Source: ZC4RG20 sp963782445 (GTDB lineage: Bacteria; Pseudomonadota; Gammaproteobacteria; Steroidobacterales; Rariloculaceae). Taken from it: a stretch of DNA of 64,000 nucleotides. The stretch lies in assembly GCA_963782445.1 (NCBI GenBank), contig CAWAJM010000001.1, positions 3,286,001 through 3,350,000 of the forward strand, in the 5' to 3' direction. A model generated the notes under the pieces. That model was not told the origin of the DNA and did not search any database. It saw only the letters and a program-made list of their open reading frames with translations. The translations under genes were made by a program, and so were the position numbers. Of this stretch, positions 16,275 through 23,918 are shown piece after piece (the stretch's first letter is position 1; the number at the start of each line of letters is the position of its first letter).

Positions 16275-16414
16275 ACGGCTGATTCGGTAGTGGCTGAGCG
16301 ATGGATGGCGCGTCGGGGCAAGGCGCGAGGAGGAGGCATAGTGGTGACTATGGCGACGACGAGCAACGCGGCACCGGCGCGCCAGACGCGTTCAGGCGCT
16401 ACCGAATCAGCCGT
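16275..16414. repeat. 140-bp imperfect palindromic element (REP/MITE-like)
   Basis: The outer arms are exact inverted repeats of 16 bp: ACGGCTGATTCGGTAG at 16275-16290 and CTACCGAATCAGCCGT at 16399-16414. In the exact centre (16337-16352) lies CATAGTGGTGACTATG, itself a 6-bp stem with a GGTG loop, and both centres fall at 16344.5. The arms between show further imperfect symmetry (GGCGCG-rich). It lies in a non-coding stretch between the lectin-like gene and tRNA-Ala. Such elements are often dispersed repeats, but only one copy is visible in this window. Confidence 0.7.
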
Positions 16415-16470
16415 TACAGGCCACTAGACGGCGAGTGCGCCTGCAAGAGATTGACGGGAAGAGGAAGATT

Positions 16471-16546
<76 letters not shown>

Positions 16547-16657
16547 ACGCGAGGTGCCCTGCGGGATCGACCGACATCGACCGGCGCGTCAGAGCGGGGC
16601 GTATTGTACCCGTTTTTTCGGCCGTTGTGCCCCCCGCCGACGGGCGCCTCGGGGCTC

Positions 16658-17068
16658 TCAGCCGACCACCGTAATCAGCAGGCGTCGCTCGTGTCCGCGG
16701 TGCCGGTGCTCCCAGAGGTAGATGCCCTGCCACGTCCCGAGCGCGAGCCGCCGGCGCCGAATCGGGATGCTGAGCGCCGACGCCGTGAGCACGGTGCGCA
16801 CGTGGGCGGACATGTCGTCGGGCCCTTCGGCGCGGTGGACGAAGCGCGAGTCGCCGTCAGGCGCAAGATCCGCCATGAAGGTCTCGAGATCCCGGCGCAC
16901 GTCGGGATCGGCGTTCTCGCAGAGCATGAGCGACGCGCTCGTGTGCGTGTTGAACACGTGGCAAAGCCCCGTCTCGACGTCGGCCCCGGCGACGGCTTCG
17001 GCCACTTGGCCGGTAATGTCGTAAGTGCCTCGGCCGCGGGTCGTGACTCTGACTTCCGCACCGAACAC
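16658..17068 (-). CDS. YjbQ family (UPF0047) protein
   Basis: 136 residues, full length for the YjbQ/UPF0047 family. Signature elements are FNTHTSASLMLCENADPDVRRDLE near residues 40-62, a conserved HRAEGPDDMSAHV near 78-90, and LGTWQGIYLWEHR near 112-124. Family members have weak thiamine-phosphate synthase activity in vitro, but their real role is unsettled. It sits 3 bp from the phosphatase-like gene, which lies upstream on the same strand, so the two are probably one operon. Confidence 0.9.
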   Translation of the reverse strand: MFGAEVRVTTRGRGTYDITGQVAEAVAGADVETGLCHVFNTHTSASLMLCENADPDVRRDLETFMADLAPDGDSRFVHRAEGPDDMSAHVRTVLTASALSIPIRRRRLALGTWQGIYLWEHRHRGHERRLLITVVG

Positions 17069-17071
17069 GGG

Positions 17072-17731
17072 TCAGTTCCCTTTGGCGGCCGTATCTGCGG
17101 GCGCGTCCGTGAGCTCGGTCGGCGCGGCACGCTCTAGGCCGGGCGCCATGAGCCCGTACCGCACACGCAAGGTCTTGACCTTGCCGAACCAGGGGCTGCT
17201 GACTATATAGACGTTGTCGTATTCGGCCGGCCCGATTTCGGGGATATTCTTGCTGCCGTGCAGCTCCTCGACGAGCGGCGCGATCGCGTTCGCGTCGGTG
17301 ACAATCAGGACGATGTCGCCCTTGTGGTCCTTCAGCACGTCGTTCATGAAGCCTTCGACGTTGTACGGATCTTCGATCTGCACCTTGATGCCGAGCCGCC
17401 GCGCGAGCGGCGCGGCGGTCTCCTGGGTACGCCGGGTCTTGCCGGCATAGATCGCGTTGACGCCGCCGACGACGTCGATCTTTTCGAGAAAGTCGGCCAA
17501 CAGCTCCGCGCGCCGGCGGCCCGTGGCGTTCAGCGGCGGATCCGCGCCCTTCGCGACCGGCTGATCGACATCGGCATGGCGTACGAAGATGACCGTCGTC
17601 GTCGAGCGCTGCTCCAAAAACCAAGCAAGGCCGATGGCGACGAAGACGAAGGCAAGAATCGGGTAAGCGCGGGAACGGCGGCGCCTGCGGGCGCGTCCGG
17701 AGGAATTCCGGGATGTCGGCGGCCGCGCCAC
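17072..17731 (-). CDS. Membrane-anchored histidine-phosphatase-superfamily protein
   Basis: 219 residues, beginning with GTG at 17731. A basic N-terminus and one membrane segment (about residues 22-40) anchor the domain. The phosphoglycerate-mutase-like core has FVRHADVD (RHG-type motif, residue near 50), TGRRRAELLADFL and AGKTRRTQETAAPLARRLG. The second catalytic histidine, normally in a V-G-H-S/G pattern near residue 145, is replaced: the sequence there reads IVTDANAIAPLVEEL. Activity may therefore be lost or changed. Likely co-transcribed with the YjbQ-family gene downstream. Confidence 0.8.
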   Translation of the reverse strand: MARPPTSRNSSGRARRRRRSRAYPILAFVFVAIGLAWFLEQRSTTTVIFVRHADVDQPVAKGADPPLNATGRRRAELLADFLEKIDVVGGVNAIYAGKTRRTQETAAPLARRLGIKVQIEDPYNVEGFMNDVLKDHKGDIVLIVTDANAIAPLVEELHGSKNIPEIGPAEYDNVYIVSSPWFGKVKTLRVRYGLMAPGLERAAPTELTDAPADTAAKGN

Positions 17732-17782
17732 GTTCAGCTCGGCCGCTTCTGCGTCGCGCTCTCTGCCGCGCTGTCCATGAAT

Positions 17783-18088
17783 CTAGCGCCTCCGCGTTTT
17801 GCGCTCGACGACCGTGTATTCGGCATCGATGAGCCTACCGCCGTTTTGGCCGCGCGAGCCGTGAATTCGGTCGCCTTCCTCGGCGGCCTTGCGAAGCTGC
17901 CGCCGAAACCACCAGAGGCGGACGGCGATCACCGCACCCGCCACGGCCGCGACGCCGAGCAGCGCCGACAGGATCAGCGCGCCCACGAACACCGCGCCGA
18001 TCAGCGCCGCGCCGAACACCAGCAGCGCCAGCACCTGGGCGACGGGATTGCTCGGAACGCTCAGCTTGTAGTGTCGTCCGTACATCAT
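17783..18088 (-). CDS. Small two-helix membrane protein, unknown
   Basis: 101 residues with two adjacent hydrophobic helices (about residues 17-37 and 38-60), followed by a basic stretch (RLWWFRRQLRKAAEEG) and a polar tail ending ERKTRRR. No known domain is recognised. It lies 51 bp upstream of the phosphatase-family gene on the same strand and may be the first gene of that operon. Confidence 0.65.
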   Translation of the reverse strand: MMYGRHYKLSVPSNPVAQVLALLVFGAALIGAVFVGALILSALLGVAAVAGAVIAVRLWWFRRQLRKAAEEGDRIHGSRGQNGGRLIDAEYTVVERKTRRR

Positions 18089-18175
18089 GCAATTTTAACC
18101 CACTCGGTTGGATGAGGCCGCCAGCGGCCTCGGAGTCCCCTCGGCCAGCGGCCCAGGGCGCGCGTCAGCCGCTCG

Positions 18176-19225
18176 CTACCGCGAGCGCTGCTTGCCGTCC
18201 ATCCGCGTGAAAACACCGTCGAACCAGAGGGTCCACGTCTGCGCGCCGAGATCGAACTGCTCCATCTTCTGGCGCACGCGGCCGTCGTCGGTTTGGGTCC
18301 AAGTGCCTCGGAAGGCGACGACGTTGGGGGGATTCACGTACTCGACGGTCCCCTCCATGTGCATCTCGCCCTTCTGGTTTAGGCCCCCGGAAAGGTCGGC
18401 GAGAGTACCGGTCGACCCGGTCCAGATTTCACGCCATTGGCCTTTACTTGGAACGTAGAAGCTCACGCTTGTTCCGGAGGAGCCGCCGGCCCCGTCCCAC
18501 TTCTCGACGATCGTGCAGCCGCCGTTCTGCTTCGTGATCGTGTCGTGCCCGACCAACGTACCGTCCGGCATCCGGACTTCCCAGCGCCCGACCCAGAAGT
18601 CGAACTGCTTCGCCTCGGGCTCCTGCTCGCAGGGATAGACACGGGCCCGCACGTCGGCCAGGACGGTCTTGAAACGGGCATCCCCGCGCACCTTCGCGAA
18701 GTCCTTGTTCTTCTCGAGCAGGGTCAGCGCACGAAGACCCACGTGGTCGGCGGCGTCGAGCGCCGCCAAGGCGTCCTTGCGCTTGCCGAGCGCGAGCAGG
18801 TTCCGCGCCCGCTCGACGTCGACCATGGCTTCCGGCGCATTGGCCGTACGCGCCTTCTCGAGGGTCGCGAGCGCCTCCTTGTGGCGGCCCAGCTCGCGCT
18901 GCGCCTGCGCGATCCGCAGCAGGCTCAGGCGGTCCTGCGGGCTCGCCGCGAGGATTTCCTTGTACTGGACGATGGCATCCTCCCAGCGCCCCTGCTCGAA
19001 AGCGAGCTCGGCGGGGTCGGCGACGACCGGCTTGTCTTCGGTGGCCGCGCTCGGTGCCGGCGCCGCGGCAGCCGGCTGGGCGGCCGCCGCACGGCTGGCC
19101 GCCTTTGCCGTTGCGGCGCCGGCCGGCCGGGCCCCCGTCTCGGTCTGGGCCTGAACTCCTCCCGCGGCGGCGGCCGCCGCAATCGCCGCCATTCCTGTCA
19201 CGAGCGCAATCTTCAGACAATCCAT
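18176..19225 (-). CDS. Exported TPR-containing protein with C-terminal DUF-like barrel
   Basis: 349 residues from ATG 19225, behind a textbook ribosome site (GGAGGTGACG). A signal peptide ends near residue 27, followed by an Ala/Pro-rich linker (to about 70). TPR-like helices follow (AFEQGRWEDAIVQYKEIL; LLRIAQAQRELGRHKEAL; ARNLLALGKRKDALAAL) to about residue 190. The C-terminal about 150 residues (FDFWVGRWEVRMPDG, GGCTIVEKWDG, FYVPSKGQWREIW, GTWTQTDDGRVRQ) resemble the lipocalin-like DUF1579-type domain common in proteobacterial secreted proteins. The longer open frame to 19630 runs through tRNA-Ser and is not coding. Confidence 0.8.
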   Translation of the reverse strand: MDCLKIALVTGMAAIAAAAAAGGVQAQTETGARPAGAATAKAASRAAAAQPAAAAPAPSAATEDKPVVADPAELAFEQGRWEDAIVQYKEILAASPQDRLSLLRIAQAQRELGRHKEALATLEKARTANAPEAMVDVERARNLLALGKRKDALAALDAADHVGLRALTLLEKNKDFAKVRGDARFKTVLADVRARVYPCEQEPEAKQFDFWVGRWEVRMPDGTLVGHDTITKQNGGCTIVEKWDGAGGSSGTSVSFYVPSKGQWREIWTGSTGTLADLSGGLNQKGEMHMEGTVEYVNPPNVVAFRGTWTQTDDGRVRQKMEQFDLGAQTWTLWFDGVFTRMDGKQRSR

Positions 19226-19436
19226 CGTCACCTCCACAGAGTCCGCCGTATGGTCTTGGGAATGGCTGGAAGACGCAAGTTTTTCCGGACCTGTTGCCGT
19301 TCGGTGACGGTCGAACGCGCCGAGGCGCCGGCGCCGAGGACGGGGCCTCGCCGCCTTGCAACCGACTCGTGGCCCCGACAGAATGCGGTCGCCGGGAGCA
19401 GGCGTCGCCTTTGATCCGGCCGCCGACGGAACTCGC

Positions 19437-19526
19437 GGAGGGGTGGCTGAGCGGTTTAAGGCGCTGGTCTTGAAAACCAGAGAGGTTCTACGACCTCCGT
19501 GGGTTCGAATCCCACCCCCTCCGCCA
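19437..19526 (+). tRNA. tRNA-Ser (UGA)
   Basis: 90-nt class II tRNA: acceptor GGAGGGG pairs with CCCCTCC, anticodon stem CTGGT/ACCAG with loop CTTGAAA (anticodon TGA, reading UCA), a long variable arm GAGGTTCTACGACCTC, T-arm GTGGG-TTCGAAT-CCCAC, discriminator G and encoded CCA at 19524-19526. The island begins just beyond its 3' end. Confidence 0.95.
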
Positions 19527-19761
19527 CTCCAAGTCGCTGTTTTCCCTTGTCTCTGTGTCCTTCCGAACTGCGCGGAATAGTGCCCTACTTCCGGGCGCTT
19601 GCGGCGCTCATAGATCGAAGTCTTGTCCACCGAGACTCTCCAGGCTTAGTTTGCGGCCCGTTTTCGCGCCCCAGTCTCTTAGGGCCTTGTTGGTGGGGCC
19701 ACTTGCGGTCGTTTCCGGACGGGATGGCCGGATCAGGACGGCTCGGCTTTGGCGGCAAAGG

Positions 19762-20296
19762 CTAGTCTAGGCCGAGCAGCTTGCGTTGCTCGTCCCAGGC
19801 CAGAGGCAGGACGGTATTTTTCGAGAGTTGTTGCGCGTTGAGCTCGACCGGATGCCGGTCTCTGAGAATGGCTTGGACGATGTCCGGCGCCAGGAAACTG
19901 ACGCAGAGAACTCTGCGAAAGTGCGATCGGGAGAACCCGGCGTCGGCGGCGACCTCGTCCATCGTCTTGCCGCGGCTTGCGAGCAGGATCGATTGAAATC
20001 GATAGGCCTGCCCGAGCAGCCGGCAGAGGCTGTGATCGGATTGCTTCCTCGCTCCGCCCCCGGCCCCATCGATCAGCAGTCGCATTTCCATCCCGGCGCG
20101 CTTCAGGCGCGCGGGGATCGACAGCGTCAGCACTCTTCCCGCGCCGCAATCGGCGGCCGACGCTGAGGGGCGATCTACAGGTGGCAGCCCAGTGCCCGCA
20201 AGCAACGCCGGCAGGCGAGCGACTTGGATCGAGATGTCGAGCGCCTTAGGCCGGAGATCGATTCGGTCGACGATGCATCGGAGCACTGCCCGCTTC
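19762..20296 (-). pseudogene. C-terminal fragment of a large serine recombinase
   Basis: The minus strand encodes KRAVLRCIVDRIDLRPKAL, LTLSIPARLKRAGMEMRLLI, KTMDEVAADAGFSRSHFRRVL, SFLAPDIVQAILRDRHP and VLPLAWDEQRKLLGLD in short blocks, the C-terminal end of large serine recombinases/resolvases. The N-terminal catalytic domain with its active-site Ser is gone; similarity runs straight up to the IS66 end at 20297, so IS66 cut the gene. This recombinase may once have mobilised the island. Confidence 0.85.
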
Positions 20297-20361
20297 GTAA
20301 GCGCTCGTTCATCCGCGTCCTTTCGCCGGCGCCATGATCATGGCAGCCTGCGCGGATGCGT

Positions 20362-21912
20362 TCAGCGACCAATCAGGCCAGCCTTGACGTTCCACGGCAG
20401 CAGCGCCTCGAAGTCTTCGAGGGCGTGGGCCGTCGGCAGCTTCGTGTAGACATGAGTCAGATAGGCGTGCGGTTCGATCCCGTTCGCCTTGGCGGTCTCG
20501 ACCAACGAGTAGAGGTTCGCGCTCGCCGCCGCGCCGCTCGGCGTGTCGCTGAACATCCATGCCTTGCGTCCGACCACGAACGGGCGAATCGCATTTTCAC
20601 AGCGATTGTTGTCCAGCGGCACCTCGGGGTGATCGAGGAACACCGTAAGCTTCGGCCACTGACCGAGCCCGTAGTGGATGGCCTTGCCGAGCGCGCTCTG
20701 CGGCAGCACCTGGCCAGCCATCTCGTTCAGCCAGCCGTAGAGCTGCTCGACGATCGGCGTGCTCTCTCGGCGCCGGGTATCGAGGATCGCTACAGCGTCG
20801 GCGCTGCGATCACGCAGCGGCCGTTCGATTCGATACAGTCGGCCGATGTAATCGAGCGCCGTGCGAGCGGAGCTCTCCCCGTTCGCCGCTTTGCGCGCGT
20901 CTTCGAGCTTTCTCCGTAGATGGGCGAAGCATCCAGCGTGGAGCATGCCGCTGGCGCTGGCCGTCGCAGCATAGGCTTCATAGCCGTCGGTCAGCAGGAT
21001 ACCCTCGTACCCGGCCAACAGCCGCTTCGGCACTTGCCCTCCACGGGAGGGATCGTAGTCGAAGAGCACGATCCGGCGGCCGGGCGGGCCTGCGCATCGC
21101 ACCCACATCCAGTGATCGGCGGTCGGCGCCTTGGCGCTTCTCAGTACTTGGACGCGGGTCTCATCCATATGGATCAGCGGCGCCTCAAGCAGCAGATCGC
21201 CCAGCAGGTTCACGATCGGCAACACATAGGTGCCGCCGAGCTTGATCATCCAGCTCGCCATGGTCGCCCGCGCAAGCTCGATGCCGAGTCGGCCGAACTG
21301 GCGCTCCTGCCGGTTCAGGGGCAAGCCATCCACGTACTTCGCAGTGGTGATATGGGCCAGCAGCTCCGGGCTCGCCTTGCTCTTCGGCAGCAGCTGCGCC
21401 GGAGCAGGCGCGATCTTCACGCCTTCCCTGCAGCAGGGACAGGCGTACTTCGGGCGTACGTGGCGGATCACGCGCAGCTGCGCCGGCACGTAGTCGAGCT
21501 GCTCGGCCGTCTCCTCGCCGATACGTTCGAGCGTTGTGCCATCGTGCGGGCACACCTTCTCCGCCTCCGGCAGATCGTGCACGACCTCGATGCGCGGAAG
21601 CTCGGCGGGGATCGCCTTGCGGCCGCGTTTTTTGCGCGCGTGCTCGGGGATCTGGACCGTCTCCGGGGCCGTCTCGGCGAGCGGCGCAAGCGCCTCAGCC
21701 TCGTTGAGCAGCAACTTCGCTTGGTCGGGCGAGATGTCCTCGGCCGGGCGCTTCTCTGAGGAGCGACCGAACAGCTGCTGCTTCAGCCAGCGGTTCTCTT
21801 CCTCGAGCAGCGCGATCCGCTCGTTGCGCGCCCGCTCGATCTGTTCCAGGCGACCGTTGAGTGCCTCGAGCTCACGGCGAGAGTGTTCGAGTTGTTCGGC
21901 GAGCGACGACAC
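20362..21912 (-). CDS. tnpC: IS66 family transposase TnpC
   Basis: 516 residues, full length. An N-terminal coiled coil (EQLEHSRRELEALNGRLEQI) and helix-turn-helix region lead into a zinc-finger segment (CPHDGTTLERIGEET ... YACPCC) and the DDE catalytic core: LIHMDETRVQV, LTDGYEAY and LDNNRCENAIRPF supply the Asp, Asp and Glu. It catalyses IS66 transposition together with TnpA and TnpB. No internal stop or shift is visible. Confidence 0.93.
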   Translation of the reverse strand: MSSLAEQLEHSRRELEALNGRLEQIERARNERIALLEEENRWLKQQLFGRSSEKRPAEDISPDQAKLLLNEAEALAPLAETAPETVQIPEHARKKRGRKAIPAELPRIEVVHDLPEAEKVCPHDGTTLERIGEETAEQLDYVPAQLRVIRHVRPKYACPCCREGVKIAPAPAQLLPKSKASPELLAHITTAKYVDGLPLNRQERQFGRLGIELARATMASWMIKLGGTYVLPIVNLLGDLLLEAPLIHMDETRVQVLRSAKAPTADHWMWVRCAGPPGRRIVLFDYDPSRGGQVPKRLLAGYEGILLTDGYEAYAATASASGMLHAGCFAHLRRKLEDARKAANGESSARTALDYIGRLYRIERPLRDRSADAVAILDTRRRESTPIVEQLYGWLNEMAGQVLPQSALGKAIHYGLGQWPKLTVFLDHPEVPLDNNRCENAIRPFVVGRKAWMFSDTPSGAAASANLYSLVETAKANGIEPHAYLTHVYTKLPTAHALEDFEALLPWNVKAGLIGR

Positions 21913-21946
21913 GCGCGCATTTTACTCGATACCGATGCTTCGCTGT

Positions 21947-22306
21947 TCAACTTGCGCGCGCAAAATTCAGCGTCTTGTGCGGCTTCATCCGCCACACGTC
22001 ATAACCGTCGAGCAGCCAGCGCAACTGCTCACCGGTCAGCGTCACCACCGTCTCGGTCGAGCGCACCGGCCACGGAAACTTCTCCTGCTCGAGCCGCTTG
22101 TACCAGACGATGAATCCCGTCCGATCCCACACCAGCATCTTCAGCTTGTCGCGGCGCTTGTTGATGAAGATGAAGAGCGCGCCCGAGAACGGGTCCCTCT
22201 TCAGCACGCCCTCGACCAACGCGGCCAGGCCGTCCATTTGCTTACGCATATCGACAGGCGACCGGTGTAGATACACCCGCTCGATGCTCCGATCAGGCCG
22301 AAGCAT
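21947..22306 (-). CDS. tnpB: IS66 accessory protein TnpB (Orf2)
   Basis: 119 residues with the IS66 Orf2 signature: DMRKQMDGLAALVEG near residue 19, DPFSGALFIFINKRRDKLKML near 38 and WDRTGFIVWYKRLEQ near 60. It overlaps the end of tnpA by 14 bp, suggesting coupled translation, and precedes tnpC by 34 bp. It is required for IS66 transposition in studied members; its biochemical role is unclear. Confidence 0.92.
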   Translation of the reverse strand: MLRPDRSIERVYLHRSPVDMRKQMDGLAALVEGVLKRDPFSGALFIFINKRRDKLKMLVWDRTGFIVWYKRLEQEKFPWPVRSTETVVTLTGEQLRWLLDGYDVWRMKPHKTLNFARAS

Positions 22307-22658
22307 CGCCTTGCGCTCCCTTCATGAGCGCCGCCAGCCACCGTGGGTCGGGCCATTCCTCGCACTCGACTTCCCACAAGCCCGCGTAGCGAACCCGGCA
22401 CACCGCTGCAACCCTCGGAAGCGACTCGAACCGTACCGGGACGAACTCGGCCGCGGCCACCGTCACTTCATTGCGACGCGGCACCGCACCGAGCTTCATC
22501 AGCTGCGACTTCGCGTGGTATAGCGCGCCGATAGACAACCGACGGCGTTTGGCATACGCCTTCAACGTCTCGCCTCTCTCTTCGGCACGCTGGATGTGCT
22601 TCAGCCAGTATCGCTGCCGCCCCGTCAATCCTTCCGTCATCGTTTGCTCCGCACCCAA
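22293..22658 (-). CDS. tnpA: IS66 accessory protein TnpA (Orf1)
   Basis: 121 residues; a helix-turn-helix near residues 15-50 (RYWLKHIQRAEERGETLKAY, KRRRLSIGALYHAKSQL) fits the IS66 Orf1 family, a probable DNA-binding accessory protein. First gene of the element. An internal ATG at codon 7 (MTEGLTG) may be the real start. Confidence 0.88.
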   Translation of the reverse strand: MGAEQTMTEGLTGRQRYWLKHIQRAEERGETLKAYAKRRRLSIGALYHAKSQLMKLGAVPRRNEVTVAAAEFVPVRFESLPRVAAVCRVRYAGLWEVECEEWPDPRWLAALMKGAQGDASA

Positions 22659-22720
22659 GACGGCGCAGAGCTTGTCTCACGGCGGGGCAACAGGGAAGAA
22701 TGTGGTTCGTCGAGCGCTTA

Positions 22721-22975
22721 CGGATCGCTCTTTGTCCTCCCGAAGTAGACGCCGAACTTGAACGAATTGGCACCCTGAATATTGGCCCAGGATTTCGTTC
22801 CCGATTCGACCAAATTACAGAAGGTCTGCGTCCCGTGACCAACGACATACTGATCAAGCGTTAGACTATCGAGCGCATTCGGCGGGAAGGCGGTAACGAA
22901 TCGCCCTCGCGCGTTAAGCGCGGCGTCTTCGTGCGAAGTGTCGTACTCAGCAACAAATTTCTTGATGCCTTTCAT
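22721..22975 (-). pseudogene. N-terminal fragment of an McrB-like AAA ATPase gene
   Basis: The 85 codons left of this gene read MKGIKKFVAEYDTSHEDAAL, LDSLTLDQYVVGHGTQTFCN and WANIQGANSFKFGVYFGRT in sections, which match the N-terminal substrate-recognition part of McrB-like AAA proteins (LTLDxYVIGxG ... KFGIY pattern). The reading frame runs directly into the IS66 end and stops there (SDP then TAA from GTAAGCG). The AAA motor is lost. Confidence 0.7.
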
Positions 22976-23059
22976 TACCAGCCCCTATCCGGCGGGCTCC
23001 GAGCCTAACGCACCATCGATCGATAGCATCGATTGGCCGACCAGTCGTAGAGGCACTCA

Positions 23060-23914
23060 TCAGGCTCCAACAACGCGTAAGCCCAAACAGTGCCGATAGC
23101 CACCCTCACAGAACGCATCTGAATTGGCGAGGCAGTCCCACAACGCTGTTTGCCAATGATTTAAACCGTAATCCTCGATCGAGGACTCAAAGCACTTCCG
23201 CAGAAAATCTCGCAGCGCGTGTCCGCCACCTTCTGCTGCGAGCTCGAGGGCTGGTCGATAACTCGTGATGAAGCCAATCACCTCTGCCTGATATCTCGCG
23301 TCCAGATCCAACCGCTCCACGAGAAACCACAGACGGCGCAACAGGTCGTTTGACATGCCGGCGCAAGGTTGCACTGTAAATCGAACGCGCAAGCCCTCCT
23401 CGGACACGTCCGCCTCGGCGAAGAAGAACCTCTCAGGCGGGATTTCGTCTAAGTAAATATGCGGAAATTGCGCATCCGGCTCGCCACCGGCAACCGCGCG
23501 CTTTTTGTTGTTGCACGGATGACAGCAAGGAATAAGATTCCTAGGATAGATAGCGAACGCGTTGTAAGTGCCGCGCGGTAGCTGGTGATCGAGATCCCTC
23601 ACCTCTCCAAAACCACAGTACGGGCACTTCTGCACGCTGATCTTTAGCCGGTTTCGCAGCGATGCCAGACGCCCGCCTTCCTGCACTTCATCGTATGCAC
23701 TACGAAGAGCCTCCAAGAATCGCTTGCCCAAGCGACGAACGAGCAAAGCTTGACTCGGCCTTCCACTCGTCGCGTCATACTTTTCGTAGGCATCCATCAA
23801 GCGCACCGTTTGACTATCGCTATATACGTACTTCTTCTTGCCATTCGCATACGTCAGCGCTGTTTCCAGCTCCTCTTCAGCACTGTCGCAGTCAGGCAAC
23901 GGCAGCTTCCACAT
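23060..23914 (-). CDS. HNH endonuclease (PtuB-like partner)
   Basis: 284 residues. A zinc-binding HNH domain near residues 112-155 contains CPYCGFGEVRDLDHQLPRG and then IYPRNLIPCCHPCNNKKRA: two CxxC pairs, the D-H catalytic pair and the final N. The rest is helical and unassigned. It begins 4 bp after the stop of the ATPase gene upstream, so it is translated from the same operon. An ATPase followed by an HNH protein is the layout of Septu (PtuA/PtuB) defence systems, where PtuB is the effector nuclease. The assignment is by layout and motif, not by close similarity. Confidence 0.8.
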   Translation of the reverse strand: MWKLPLPDCDSAEEELETALTYANGKKKYVYSDSQTVRLMDAYEKYDATSGRPSQALLVRRLGKRFLEALRSAYDEVQEGGRLASLRNRLKISVQKCPYCGFGEVRDLDHQLPRGTYNAFAIYPRNLIPCCHPCNNKKRAVAGGEPDAQFPHIYLDEIPPERFFFAEADVSEEGLRVRFTVQPCAGMSNDLLRRLWFLVERLDLDARYQAEVIGFITSYRPALELAAEGGGHALRDFLRKCFESSIEDYGLNHWQTALWDCLANSDAFCEGGYRHCLGLRVVGA

Positions 23915-23918
23915 AGCG

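Larger units (their letters stand above)
20297..22720 (-). mobile_element. IS66-family insertion sequence
   Basis: A complete three-gene IS66 element of about 2.42 kb. The ends are inverted: GTAAGCGCTCG at 20297-20307 and its complement CGAGCGCTTAC at 22710-22720. The genes tnpA, tnpB and tnpC are in the usual order on the minus strand. The 8-bp flanks differ (CCCGCTTC on the left, GGATCGCT on the right), so no target duplication remains. Confidence 0.85.

Noticed and set aside
22721..22728. Possible IS66 target duplication
   Set aside because: GGATCGCT on the right does not match CCCGCTTC on the left.
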